In this document: positions 6,912-15,107 of the stretch, in pieces
How the letters are laid out: the number at the start of each line of letters is the position of its first letter
Position numbering within the stretch: the first letter of the stretch is position 1
Source of the DNA: an uncultured Methylophaga sp.
GTDB lineage: Bacteria; Pseudomonadota; Gammaproteobacteria; Nitrosococcales; Methylophagaceae
Assembly: GCA_913055695.1 (NCBI GenBank)
Contig: CAJXKF010000002.1
Coordinates: 62,001-126,000, forward strand
Reading direction: 5' to 3'
DNA length: 64,000 nucleotides
Notes under the pieces: model-generated
Told to the model about the DNA's origin: nothing
Databases searched by the model: none
The model's input: the letters and a program-made list of their open reading frames with translations, nothing else
Made by a program: the position numbers and the translations under genes

Positions 6912-8213
6912 TTGAGCCAAGATACGCGAGAAAGCCCGCAACAACATGCCCAACGTCGCTTTGGTCGCCGCCTGCGCGAACATATTCTGGTCGAGTTTCG
7001 TGAGCTATTCGCCGACCATGACGACTATGAAGACGATGAAGGCCTGGGCGTCCATGCACTGTTACGCGATGCCGTAAAAGCCAGAGCGTCAGATATACAT
7101 ATTGACCCGTTTCCCGGCCACTATCAGATTCGTCTCAGAATCGATGGTGTCATGATCGATGTTATCGAGATTAGCCCTGAGCAGGGGCAGCGTCTCGCTC
7201 ACCAATTCAAGGTGCTCGCGAATATCGACCCCTTACCCAGCGTGAACTGCGATGAAGGCCGTTTCAGTTATGACATGAACGAACAGTCGCTGGATTTAAG
7301 GGTCACAGCCGTGCCCTGCGTGTCTGGTGATAAGCTGGCCATTCGTGTTTTATCCCCACCACAAGCTGTTAAGGAAGTGCGTCAACTCGGCATCCATCAC
7401 AAAGGCGTTGAATCCATACGGCGCTGGATGGACGCGAATGGCAGCATGTTTCTGGTGGCAGGCCCCACTGGTAGCGGTAAAACCACAACTCTCTATGCCT
7501 TGCTGCACGAACTCAAATTGAATGACAGTCACGTCATTACCCTTGAAGAGCCAGTGGAATACGAAGTGCCGGGTATTAACCAGATTCAGGTGAATCCGAC
7601 GCATGACCTCACATTCGCCAATGGCAGCGAAGCCATGCTGAGGCTCGACCCGGACTATGTGCTTATTGGTGAAATCAGAGATGTCCCCTCAGCCCGGGCG
7701 GCGGTTAATATTGCCACCAGTGGCCGGGCTTTGATGGCGACGCTGCATAGCCGGGACGCGGTTGGCACCATTACGGCTTTGCGAAATATGGGGCTGGATG
7801 ATTACGAAATCTCAAGCAACCTCGGGTTGGTGGCCGCACAAAGACTGGTTCGCATGTTGTGCCCGGAATGCAAAGTCGAAGATAAGCCTGACGATATTGA
7901 GACAAAATGGCTTCAGGAGCAGGGACGCGAAGTGCCTGCTAAAGTCTGGCGTTCTGAAGGCTGCCCCGCTTGTAATGATCTGGGTTACAAAGGTCGTCTT
8001 GGCATCTTTGAAATCTGGCAGCCGACCGAGCAGGACTTCGCCATGATCCTTAACCACGAGGATGAACACTCGCTGCGTCATGCCCTGATTGAGCGTGGCG
8101 AAATGCTGATGCTGGATGATGGTCTCATCAAAGTCGAAGAGGGCCTGACCACCTTGCGTGAGTTGCTGCAGACCGGCATGTCACTGCCGGGTTACCGGCC
8201 GCAGAAATCATAG
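6912..8213 (+). CDS. Orphan GspE/PilB-type secretion ATPase
   Basis: A hexameric traffic ATPase of the type II secretion/type IV pilus family, expected at the cytoplasmic face of the inner membrane. The 433-aa protein has an N2-like domain with ASDIHIDPF, Walker A GPTGSGKTT (about 184-192), the Asp box, Walker B near LDPDYVLIGEIRD, and a four-Cys zinc site (CPEC about 316, CPAC about 350). It lacks the N1 domain of full-length GspE. TTG 6912 is chosen because GGAGGAG lies six nt upstream; in-frame ATGs at 6783 and 6879 lack such a site and the first would read through a repeat. No pilin, secretin or inner-membrane platform gene is adjacent. Confidence 0.85.
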   Translation: MSQDTRESPQQHAQRRFGRRLREHILVEFRELFADHDDYEDDEGLGVHALLRDAVKARASDIHIDPFPGHYQIRLRIDGVMIDVIEISPEQGQRLAHQFKVLANIDPLPSVNCDEGRFSYDMNEQSLDLRVTAVPCVSGDKLAIRVLSPPQAVKEVRQLGIHHKGVESIRRWMDANGSMFLVAGPTGSGKTTTLYALLHELKLNDSHVITLEEPVEYEVPGINQIQVNPTHDLTFANGSEAMLRLDPDYVLIGEIRDVPSARAAVNIATSGRALMATLHSRDAVGTITALRNMGLDDYEISSNLGLVAAQRLVRMLCPECKVEDKPDDIETKWLQEQGREVPAKVWRSEGCPACNDLGYKGRLGIFEIWQPTEQDFAMILNHEDEHSLRHALIERGEMLMLDDGLIKVEEGLTTLRELLQTGMSLPGYRPQKS

Positions 8214-8214
8214 C

Positions 8215-8300
8215 GTAGGTTGGGCTGAGGGACGAAGCCCAACATCACATCAGCAAGGTTCAGACCAGTCAGTAGCTTGGGATGAGGCATGAAGCCCAAC
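8215..8300. repeat. Two direct copies of the TTGGGCTGAGG repeat
   Basis: Units at 8215-8242 (perfect stem TTGGGCT with AGCCCAA) and 8272-8300 (TTGGGATGAGG variant) lie just after the GspE-like stop codon. The 8301-8381 remainder shows nothing further. Confidence 0.75.
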
Positions 8301-8381
8301 ATTGATGTTGAAGTGTCTGTTTGGTTCATGGCAATCAACCCAACTTACGGCTATGAAAATGGCGAGCAAGGCGCTTTTAAA

Positions 8382-8963
8382 TTACCTCTTGATCCATTCA
8401 TATTCCATCTGTCTGGCTGTTTTTTCAGCCAGCTCAGGCCCAAGAAAGCGGGATACCAGATGAAGGCTCATATCGATTCCTGCTGATATACCGCCTGAGG
8501 TAATGAACTTCCCCTCATCAATCCAGCGCTCACCATCAATGACTGTCAACTCGGGGTAGTTTTCCCGGAGCGCATCAATATCTTCCCAGTGAGTCGTGAC
8601 CTTTCTGCCAGCCAGCAGACCTGCTTCAGCAAGAATAAACGCACCGGTGCACACAGAAGCGACGACCTTCGCATTCTCAGTCATTCTGGCTAACCAGTTT
8701 ATGACATGGGTTTTCTGCAGTTCCCGGGAGTGCATGCCGCCAACGACAATAAGCAGATCAATGTCAGGGTGTTGGCTCAGAGCATTGTGTGGGTTAACAC
8801 TGAAACCGCCTCTGGCAACAACAGGCGCTTTACTCTCAGCCACAAAGAAGACCTCAAAGGCATCGCCTGACTCTGCCAGACGGCTGGCAGTTGAAAACAC
8901 CTCAAAAGGGCCAGAAAAATCCAGCACCTCAGCATTTTCATAAATATAAATTCCTATGTTCAA
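8382..8963 (-). CDS. DJ-1/PfpI family protein
   Basis: A 193-aa class I glutamine amidotransferase-like protein. The nucleophile elbow is visible as ASVCTGAFILAEAGLL (Cys about 105), typical of the PfpI/ThiJ and isonitrile-hydratase-like group. An acidic residue (MNIGIYIYENAEVLDFSGP, E about 15) sits where DJ-1 proteins pair Glu with the active Cys. DLLIVVGGMHS and TTHWEDIDAL are further family marks. The length covers the DJ-1 domain alone, without the AraC-type DNA-binding domain carried by related regulators. Possible activities include isonitrile hydration or glyoxalase-like chemistry; the sequence does not decide. It stands alone. Confidence 0.8.
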   Translation of the reverse strand: MNIGIYIYENAEVLDFSGPFEVFSTASRLAESGDAFEVFFVAESKAPVVARGGFSVNPHNALSQHPDIDLLIVVGGMHSRELQKTHVINWLARMTENAKVVASVCTGAFILAEAGLLAGRKVTTHWEDIDALRENYPELTVIDGERWIDEGKFITSGGISAGIDMSLHLVSRFLGPELAEKTARQMEYEWIKR

Positions 8964-9055
8964 ATCGGGCTCTTATGGTCCTGGTGTTTGCTTGCAGTCA
9001 ATTTGATTTGTGGCATTAGTTTAAATCAACCGTGTCTGGGCCCTTGGATTAGGAT

Positions 9056-9086
9056 GTTGGGCTTCATTGCATTCAGCCCGACCTAC
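9056..9086. repeat. TTGGGCTGAGG-family repeat, reverse orientation
   Basis: GTTGGGCTTCATTG followed by CATTCAGCCCGACCTAC, an imperfect hairpin of the same dispersed family, lies immediately downstream of the lytic transglycosylase stop. Confidence 0.7.
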
Positions 9087-9094
9087 CCCATAAA

Positions 9095-10924
9095 TCACTG
9101 TGTGTAGCAGCTTGAGATATCCGGCCATTGATTGGCCTTGATGGTGCTGTAATGGTTCCAGAATGCCTTATCGATGGCCTGCAATTGGGCAGGGGTGTCA
9201 TCACGACGGTATCGTGACAGGTGCCCAGGGCCGCCGTTATAGGCGGCATAGGTTGCCTTTACCAGGTTGTCATCCCCGCCTGGCTGCTCGTGCTCACCAC
9301 GCCGGATCGCATAATCAACCATGTAATGGGTCAGAATATCGATGCCGGCATTCACATTGTAGTCGACCTCATCAACAAGACGATCCAGATCGTAGACCTT
9401 ACGCCAGACCCGGCCGTTGATCTGCATCATACCCACAGCGCCACCGGCTGAACGCAACACTTCCGGCGGACTGCTGGAACCGGCGAAATGGCGCCAGCAG
9501 GATTCTTTCCATGCTGTGGCACGAACCAGCGGATCCAATCGCTCTGCCACGCTGTCGGGTGTATTGCCATTTTTGTCCAGCCAGGCGCTGGCCTGTTCCT
9601 CCAGCAAGCTGGCGACCAGCTCAAGGTAGTTATCAAGATTACCCGGTTGTGGCACAAGCCCCTTTAAAGCTTCGGCCGGGGGAATACTGTCGGCATGTGC
9701 GACCGGTAACAGCCAGGAGCCTACACGGCCAAAGCTACCGAAGATTTGCGCTTTTAATGCGGCGCTTGTGAATTCGGGCTCGTCCTCGGAATTAAAACCG
9801 AACAAATCTCGAAACGCCGGATCGACCTCCAGGGGCAGTGGTGTAAAGCTTGGCGGCGCGGATTCAGCCAGCAGCAGGCGGGCAAGCCTGCGCAGCCCGT
9901 CACGGGTGATTTCCAAACCATATTCTGGCCCTAAGGCATCCAATGCCCGCAGCGCGTCACCACCAGCCATGAATGCGGCAAGCCTGAAATCAACTTCCAG
10001 TCCCGGCGTTTCCAGACCTTCGAGTTCGCCCATCAGTGGCCGTAAGCGCTCCCATGTTGTCAGGAACAGTTCACGAACCGGGTCGTATTCTGGATCATCG
10101 ATCGTTAGTGCCTCGGCAATGGCATGTCGCGCATCCAGCAGCACGGCGAGCAATTCAAGACGCAGAGCATGCGAGTTCGTAGACTGGGCCAGCAGCATTA
10201 TGATGGTGGTCAGAAAGCCGTCTAACTCATCTTCAAGCGTTTGCCATTGAGCTAACTCACTGGCATCGAATACAGGCTCAGGCGCCTGTTCGACCGGTTC
10301 AGGAGGGCGAACCTGGAAAGCAAGCCAGGCCCTGACGCCAGTGTCTTCAGTCTGGATGCGAGTGATGTGGGTGCGCTCAACCAGTGATGGCTCACCATCC
10401 GGTACCAGCAATTGTTCGATCAATTCATCAATGCTGCTGAGTGAGCCGGCAAGGTCAATTTTCACGCTTTTCATGCGTGGTAGCACCAGGGCATCGGCAA
10501 TGATTTTAACGGGTTTGCTCAAAAGACCGGGGCTGTTATCCGGGCGTGACAACAGAATTGAATCAGGCACAAACTCGATGCCCAGACCTGATGCCGTCAC
10601 CTGCGGCGTCAGTTTCAATGCAAGACGGCCCTGCCACGGTTTCGGCCCCCGGCAGACCCCCAGCACGTGGGCACCGGTGGTGGCAGTCAGTGCCATGTCG
10701 AGAGACAGTTTGTCACCATCGGTCACGACCTGAACATCAGACAACTCAAGCTGGTTGCAGAGATCGTTGCGGAGCGTGCTTTGTCCGTTCTTATCAAGTT
10801 CAAGGACGCGGCTGATAGCGCCCTGAAGATGGGCCGTTTCAGCCAGCAAGGGGATTTCAACGTCGCCCGCAGACAGCGCGTTCGAACTGTATAAGACGAA
10901 AAGCAGCCATCCAATGTGTTTCAT
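9095..10924 (-). CDS. Large exported lytic transglycosylase (SLT domain at C-terminus)
   Basis: Cleaves peptidoglycan glycan strands in the periplasm. The 609-aa protein starts with a signal peptide (MKHIGWLLFVLYSSNALSA). A long region of about 440 residues without a recognised domain follows. The SLT/Slt70-like catalytic domain spans roughly residues 460-590: WKESCW with the catalytic Glu, GAVGMMQING, then DYNVNAGIDIL and the conserved AAYNGGPG. The order of these blocks is standard for family 1 transglycosylases. The big N-terminal region, acidic and helical, probably sets localisation or substrate choice. ATG 10924 is preferred because it gives the signal peptide. No operon partner is seen. 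Confidence 0.88.
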   Translation of the reverse strand: MKHIGWLLFVLYSSNALSAGDVEIPLLAETAHLQGAISRVLELDKNGQSTLRNDLCNQLELSDVQVVTDGDKLSLDMALTATTGAHVLGVCRGPKPWQGRLALKLTPQVTASGLGIEFVPDSILLSRPDNSPGLLSKPVKIIADALVLPRMKSVKIDLAGSLSSIDELIEQLLVPDGEPSLVERTHITRIQTEDTGVRAWLAFQVRPPEPVEQAPEPVFDASELAQWQTLEDELDGFLTTIIMLLAQSTNSHALRLELLAVLLDARHAIAEALTIDDPEYDPVRELFLTTWERLRPLMGELEGLETPGLEVDFRLAAFMAGGDALRALDALGPEYGLEITRDGLRRLARLLLAESAPPSFTPLPLEVDPAFRDLFGFNSEDEPEFTSAALKAQIFGSFGRVGSWLLPVAHADSIPPAEALKGLVPQPGNLDNYLELVASLLEEQASAWLDKNGNTPDSVAERLDPLVRATAWKESCWRHFAGSSSPPEVLRSAGGAVGMMQINGRVWRKVYDLDRLVDEVDYNVNAGIDILTHYMVDYAIRRGEHEQPGGDDNLVKATYAAYNGGPGHLSRYRRDDTPAQLQAIDKAFWNHYSTIKANQWPDISSCYTQ

Positions 10925-11216
10925 TCGATGTTCCAGTGGTTAACAGCGAGACGACTCGCGGAGTAGGGCCAGTTCCTGAAACTGGGCTGCGATATTATCC
11001 GCGCTTTTTAAACAACTGTCATGAAATTTAGCGTTCAATCACAGTAGGATAGATTGACTTGCAGGGTAGGGCGCGGGATCAAATTTGATGTCAGGTTTTT
11101 CGATCTGAATCAAAACTGAAATTCTTGAAAGATGGTGAGTCTCAACCGCTTTCTATGATTAGGTAAGAGGACGATTCAACTTTATTAATCATGTCCGAGC
11201 CGTTGACCTCATCCAT
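10925..11216. other. Intergenic region, no gene seen
   Basis: It contains the presumed promoter of the lytic transglycosylase gene on the minus strand. No open frame with a domain or good Shine-Dalgarno was found. Confidence 0.4.
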
Positions 11217-11360
11217 GTAGGTTGGGCTGAATATATGAAGCCCAACAGCTTGAGTGGTTCTAATGTCGCTCTGCGAGTCTCAACCAAAGCAAGTTGTTTT
11301 TGTTGGGCTTCGTACCTCAGCCCAACCTACTTGCTTGCTTCATAAATCAGCCCAAGCTAC
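11217..11360. repeat. Cluster of three TTGGGCTGAGG-family repeats
   Basis: The units are at 11217-11246 (forward), 11301-11330 (reverse, perfect TTGGGCT/AGCCCAA type) and a degenerate reverse copy at 11338-11360. Forward and reverse copies face each other and could form a large hairpin. They lie just past the end of the DUF2383-like gene and may help end transcription there. Confidence 0.75.
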
Positions 11361-11363
11361 CTG

Positions 11364-11801
11364 CTAGTACGCTGCTTTGAGTTTGGTTTTTGTGTTGAGA
11401 AGATGCTCATTCAATGAATCAAGTAATTGCTTGAATTCAGTGGATTTCGAACGCAATATCGTGGTGTTGATAAGCTCAGCCAGTGCTTCATCCTGTTCCA
11501 GACATTTATCAAAAATGGCATTTTTTGAGTCTGTTGAGAACAACTTGGTCACCTTGCCTCTCAACTCATCAACAAATTCCTTATCAGCATCAGGCGCCGT
11601 CGGATATTCGTGTAAGGCTCTGACAATTTGTTGCAGTGGTGCAATAAACGACTCTCTCATATCGGCGATTTCAAACAGCCTGTGGTTCACATTATCTTTG
11701 CTGAGTGATTCACCCATTTCCCGGTAAAAGTCAGCTGTTTTGATGGTTAATCTCAGTATTTCCTGAGCATCGGCCTGTTCATCAGTGCGAATAATCGACA
11801 T
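11364..11801 (-). CDS. DUF2383-like ferritin-fold protein
   Basis: A 145-aa protein, all-helical by composition. It contains patterns such as ILRLTIKTADFYREMGE, LFEIADMRESFIAPLQQI and a C-terminal QLLDSLNEHLLNTKTKLKAAY. These resemble the DUF2383/PA2169-type four-helix bundle related to ferritin-like proteins, although the metal-binding Glu/His set is not clear. ATG 11801 is chosen because the GGAAAGG Shine-Dalgarno lies inside the end of the upstream lipid kinase gene. The kinase stop (11805-11803) is one nt before this start, so the two genes are translationally coupled. The open frame extends to 11873 inside the kinase gene. Function unknown. Confidence 0.65.
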   Translation of the reverse strand: MSIIRTDEQADAQEILRLTIKTADFYREMGESLSKDNVNHRLFEIADMRESFIAPLQQIVRALHEYPTAPDADKEFVDELRGKVTKLFSTDSKNAIFDKCLEQDEALAELINTTILRSKSTEFKQLLDSLNEHLLNTKTKLKAAY

Positions 11802-11802
11802 A

Positions 11803-12702
11803 TCAATCCTTTCCTGCGGTTGCTGTTGGAATATCGCCAACAATGGCCTCGATGGCTTTGGGGATGACCTCAAACTCTGCGGGCGTCTTCGTTTTCAACT
11901 CACCATCGGCTTCCAGAGATTTTGGTTTAGAGGTGCGAATGCTGAAGCGCTCAGCTGTTTTACAGACGATGCGATCAGACTTATGCAAAATACCATTTCG
12001 TAAACGAGGACCCAGCAAAAAAAGCTGCCACCATCGTTGCGGCTTGATAAAAAACAAATGTAACTGGCCATCCAGCAATGTTGATTTTTGATTAACGATA
12101 TTGCCGCCACCATAATAGCGACCATTACCTACCGCAAGATGAATCGCTTTGCTGGAACAATGACAGCCGTCTGATTTGATGTGTATTTTGAAGCTTTTAT
12201 TATATTTAATCGCTCTCAGAAACGCGCCGAGATAGGCAAAGACACCGAAGTGTTTTTTTCGTTCAGCGGTCAGTTCAGAAGTGACATCCACGCCCAGGCC
12301 TACGTGTGCCACATTCATAAAAAACTGTTCGTTCACCCGGGCTAGACTGATGCGTTCACGCCGGTCATCAATAATGACCTGCGCTGCTGCTGACAGGTTT
12401 TGCGGCATGCCAATTGAACGGGCAAAGTCATTTGCCGTTCCCATCGGCAACACCGCCAGTGTGCGTTGCCCCGTATAGATCGCATGCAAAGCAGAACTAA
12501 TGGTGCCATCACCGCCACCGATGATGACAACGCCATCTTTGCGATCATAATTTTCGATCAGGGAAATCATATGCTTTTCGCTTTCAGACTCCCAGGCGGA
12601 TACCTCTATGCCTGAGTCTTCCAGCAATTGCACGGCAGCTTCCAGGGCCACGCTTTGACCATTTCGGCTGTGAGGATTGATGATTAATAAGGCGTGCTGC
12701 AA
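11803..12702 (-). CDS. Diacylglycerol kinase family lipid kinase (YegS/DgkB type)
   Basis: Phosphorylates a lipid such as diacylglycerol, or a related lipid, at the membrane. The 299-aa protein has the DAGK catalytic signature GGGDGTIS (about 63-70), the N-terminal LIINPHSRNG motif, LAVLPMGTANDFARSIG in the nucleotide-binding part, and a C-terminal beta-sandwich with YYGGGNIVNQKS and SLEADGE. The start is a TTG at 12702 preceded by GGGGAA. It is coupled to the downstream DUF2383-like gene. Its first 131 nt are duplicated as a fragment at 15108-15245. Confidence 0.88.
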   Translation of the reverse strand: MQHALLIINPHSRNGQSVALEAAVQLLEDSGIEVSAWESESEKHMISLIENYDRKDGVVIIGGGDGTISSALHAIYTGQRTLAVLPMGTANDFARSIGMPQNLSAAAQVIIDDRRERISLARVNEQFFMNVAHVGLGVDVTSELTAERKKHFGVFAYLGAFLRAIKYNKSFKIHIKSDGCHCSSKAIHLAVGNGRYYGGGNIVNQKSTLLDGQLHLFFIKPQRWWQLFLLGPRLRNGILHKSDRIVCKTAERFSIRTSKPKSLEADGELKTKTPAEFEVIPKAIEAIVGDIPTATAGKD

Positions 12703-12747
12703 GTGTTTATTCCCCGCTTAGCATGGCTTTGGTTTTTGAAGGACGAT

Positions 12748-12771
12748 GATATGGTTCTGTAGAACCATATC
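12748..12771. repeat. Perfect palindromic hairpin upstream of the lipid kinase
   Basis: GATATGGTTC and its exact complement GAACCATATC flank the loop TGTA. There is no T run on either side, so it is not a classical terminator. It may be an operator or the remnant of a mobile element. The rest of 12703-13002 holds two C/G homopolymer runs and no gene. Confidence 0.6.
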
Positions 12772-13002
12772 AATAACCCGACACCAGAAACGTCGAACTC
12801 ATTGGCAATTTGGGATCGCAAAATTTAAAAATGGTCAGACACCCCCCCGAGCGGAATTAATCACAAAAGTCAGATCAGCCGAGCCAACCATTTGGTCCAC
12901 TTATTTGATTCGATGTTCCGGTGCTTAAAAGTGAGATTGCTGGTGGGGGGGGCCAGCTGTCGGACGTTATATGGACTCAATGCCTGAGCAGCTTAAAAGG
13001 GG

Positions 13003-13344
13003 TTATTTGATTGTCGAGAGCAACTGGCGAACCTCGTCAGCTCGTAAAGGCCTCACCATACGAGCCACTTCATTACCATCCTGCAGCAATATCAAAGTCG
13101 GCCAAAGCTTAACCTTGAAAAGACGCCCCAGTCGTTTGCCTCTTCCGTCATAGATTCGGATATGACGTAATTCTGAATGTTCAGCGAGTGCTTCTTTTGT
13201 AGCAGGCGTCGCAGCATGGCAATGCCCGCACCAGGGCGCGCCAAACTCAAGTAGCGTGTCACCGGATAGCTCGTGAATTTGTTCAAGTGTGAAAGGCTCT
13301 TCTGAATAATTAGCGTCAAAGCTACTCATTGGCTTATTCACCAC
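13003..13344 (-). CDS. Thioredoxin family protein, copy 1
   Basis: A 113-aa cytoplasmic thioredoxin-fold protein. The active site is WCGHC (in LEFGAPWCGHCHAAT), a variant of the usual WCGPC that resembles protein disulfide isomerase. The cis-Pro loop LWPTLILLQDG is intact. Compared with E. coli Trx, the N-terminus is short and the segment IRIYDGRGKRLGRLFKVKLWPT is basic. It is about three-quarters identical to the protein at 17117-17458, and both are on the minus strand next to accessory genes. ATG 13344 or 13329 may be used; no strong Shine-Dalgarno separates them. The client is unknown. Confidence 0.85.
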   Translation of the reverse strand: MVNKPMSSFDANYSEEPFTLEQIHELSGDTLLEFGAPWCGHCHAATPATKEALAEHSELRHIRIYDGRGKRLGRLFKVKLWPTLILLQDGNEVARMVRPLRADEVRQLLSTIK

Positions 13345-13387
13345 CGTAAATTTCTAGCATGCTCAATGAAGAGTTGTTAATGTCCGG

Positions 13388-13469
13388 AATCAAAGGGTTC
13401 AGACACCATTGATTATCCGGAAGTACTACAATTTATCTTTATCAATCGTGTGCGACCCTTACTTTGATT
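13388..13469. repeat. Palindromic mobile-type repeat, copy 1
   Basis: An 82-nt element beginning AATCAAAGGGTTCAGACAC and ending GTGTGCGACCC then ACTTTGATT, so its ends are imperfect inverted repeats. It matches 15028-15105 nearly base for base, including the internal segment CCGGAAGTAC. Such elements with TCAGAC...GTCTG ends resemble REP/MITE-type sequences mobilised in trans. No transposase is present here. Confidence 0.75.
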
Positions 13470-13561
13470 TTAACACCGCCAAAAAAGCTGTGGATATGCT
13501 TGGCTTTGTTAGGACTCATGACTTATACTTGTACGGAAATTCCGTACATAAAGGTGCCGTT

Positions 13562-13834
13562 ATGGACACAATCAGTGTAAACAAATTCAGAGACAATCTG
13601 AAAAGCGTTGTAGAACAGTTGATTAGCAGGCATGAGCCGCTCAAAGTAACACGTCGAGCTGGAGAGGCTTTCGTGGTGATAAGTGCCGACGACTGGGAGC
13701 AAGAGCAGGAAACGCTTCACGTTCTCCAAAGCAAGAGTCTCATGCAGCAGATAGCCGACTCTCTTGAAAGCCACACCCGTGGAAAAGGCTATAAACCGAC
13801 TGCCGAGCAAATGGATGAGATCACTGGTATTTGA
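13562..13834 (+). CDS. YefM/Phd-family antitoxin
   Basis: A 90-aa antitoxin of a type II toxin-antitoxin module. The N-terminal MDTISVNKFRDNLKSVVEQ and VTRRAGEAFVVISADDWEQEQETLHVLQ match the YefM/Phd DNA-binding and dimerisation fold. The C-terminal tail (about 60-90) should be the unstructured toxin-wrapping part. ATG 13562 is chosen over an open frame back to 13409, which would run through the palindromic repeat. It overlaps the toxin gene by 20 nt, as is common for such pairs. It is likely autoregulated with the toxin at its own promoter, between the repeat and the start. Confidence 0.88.
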   Translation: MDTISVNKFRDNLKSVVEQLISRHEPLKVTRRAGEAFVVISADDWEQEQETLHVLQSKSLMQQIADSLESHTRGKGYKPTAEQMDEITGI

Positions 13835-14087
13835 GGGCAACACCTGGGAAGCGTATGAGGCTATGCGCGAAAAGGACAAACGATTACACAAGGCTTTGTG
13901 CAAATTGCTCAGGGAAATGCTGCGATCAAACGACCCTTCTTCCGGCTTGGGAAAGCCTGAACCACTCAAGCACAACCTCTCTGGTCTATGGTCTAAGCGG
14001 ATATCACAGAAAGATCGTTTGATATATCGGTTCGACGATAAGTCCATTTATATCTTCGCTATTGGTGGCCACTACGATCAGCTCTAA
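13815..14087 (+). CDS. YoeB/Txe-family toxin (ribosome-dependent mRNase)
   Basis: A 90-aa RelE-superfamily toxin that cleaves mRNA in the ribosomal A site. The segment GLGKPEPLKHNLSGLWSKRI, followed by RLIYRFDD and the terminal GGHYDQL, is the YoeB signature. The catalytic set (the Glu in KPEP, the Arg of SKRI, and the C-terminal His-Tyr) is present, so it should be active. The start ATG 13815 lies inside the antitoxin gene, whose stop is at 13832-13834. The N-terminus (SLVFEGNTWEAYEAMREKD) is normal. The module sits between two palindromic elements together with a DNA ligase gene. Confidence 0.9.
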   Translation: MRSLVFEGNTWEAYEAMREKDKRLHKALCKLLREMLRSNDPSSGLGKPEPLKHNLSGLWSKRISQKDRLIYRFDDKSIYIFAIGGHYDQL

Positions 14088-14124
14088 CCAAGAACGACAC
14101 TGACTGACAAGCAAGGATGCAATT

Positions 14125-14985
14125 ATGTCAAAACTTATTCTTTTATGTTTACCCGTTTTTTATTTCACCATTCAAGCTTTCGCCGTTGAGGCAGAGACGC
14201 CACCGCAGGTGCAACTGGCAAATGTTTATGACGAGGATAATGCCAGTGACATTAGCAACTACTTGGTCAGTGAAAAATACGATGGTGTACGCGCCATCTG
14301 GACAGGCGAACAACTGCTGACCAGGCAGGGCAACCTCATATCAGCTCCTGAATGGTTTACTGATCCCCTTCCTGCGGTTTGGCTTGATGGTGAGCTATGG
14401 ACTCGACGGCAGGATTTCGATGCGTTAAGCGGTATAGTAAGAACCCAAACACCGGACGATAGCCTGTGGCGTGAAGTCAAATATTTGGTGTTTGATATGC
14501 CCGATGCAGAGCTGCCTTTTGAGCAACGTTATAAGAATTATTCACGCCTGGTCGAACAGATAAATGCTGAGCATATTCAGGCCGTCAAACAACAACGTTT
14601 TTATTCAAATCATGCATTAAGCGAACACCTGCAAACGCTGGTTGAAAATGGTGCAGAAGGTCTGATGCTGCATTTGGCAACGGCACATCATCATCCCAGC
14701 AGAAGCGATGCTTTGTTGAAGTTAAAACCTTACTTTGATGACGAAGCTGAAGTCATTGCCCATCTACCTGGCCAAGGCAAATACACTGGCATGCTTGGAG
14801 CATTACGAGTGCGTAATCTACAAGGCATTGAGTTTTCTATCGGCACTGGGTTCACTGACGCGGAGCGCGCGAACCCTCCGCCCATCGGCAGCCTGATTAC
14901 CTACAAATACCATGGCTTTACAAAAAATGGCGTGCCCCGTTTTGCCAGCTTTTTACGAGTCCGGGAGCCATATAACGAGCGTTAA
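14125..14985 (+). CDS. Exported ATP-dependent DNA ligase (LigE-like, minimal)
   Basis: Seals nicks with ATP, probably in the periplasm. The 286-aa protein has a signal peptide (LILLCLPVFYFTIQAFA) and then the nucleotidyltransferase domain. Motif I EKYDGVRA contains the lysine that becomes adenylated (about 49-56). WLDGELW is motif III, YLVFDMPD is motif IIIa, GLMLHLA is motif IV, and LLKLKPY is motif V. A short OB domain follows. There is no DNA-binding extension, as in Haemophilus and Neisseria periplasmic ligases linked to DNA uptake. It follows the toxin by 37 nt and lies between two palindromic repeats. Confidence 0.87.
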   Translation: MSKLILLCLPVFYFTIQAFAVEAETPPQVQLANVYDEDNASDISNYLVSEKYDGVRAIWTGEQLLTRQGNLISAPEWFTDPLPAVWLDGELWTRRQDFDALSGIVRTQTPDDSLWREVKYLVFDMPDAELPFEQRYKNYSRLVEQINAEHIQAVKQQRFYSNHALSEHLQTLVENGAEGLMLHLATAHHHPSRSDALLKLKPYFDDEAEVIAHLPGQGKYTGMLGALRVRNLQGIEFSIGTGFTDAERANPPPIGSLITYKYHGFTKNGVPRFASFLRVREPYNER

Positions 14986-15027
14986 TTTTACTTTGACTCA
15001 AAGTTAATGTCTCAGAATTACCTATAA

Positions 15028-15105
15028 AATCAATGGGTCAGACACCATTGATTGTCCGGAAGTACCGCAATTTATATTTATCAATCGTGTCTGCCCCCTT
15101 TGATT
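15028..15105. repeat. Palindromic mobile-type repeat, copy 2
   Basis: A 78-nt element with ends AATCAATGGGTCAGACAC and GTGTCTGCCCCCTTTGATT. It is highly similar and in the same orientation as the copy at 13388-13469. The two bracket the toxin-antitoxin and ligase genes. A fragment of the lipid kinase gene begins three nt after its right end. Confidence 0.75.
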
Positions 15106-15107
15106 CC

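Noticed and set aside
9768-10250. Ser/Arg-rich open frame opposite the lytic transglycosylase
   Set aside because: Low-complexity shadow frame with no ribosome site.
13388-15105. The palindromic elements as CRISPR repeats
   Set aside because: There are only two copies 1.6 kb apart with genes between them and no spacer periodicity.
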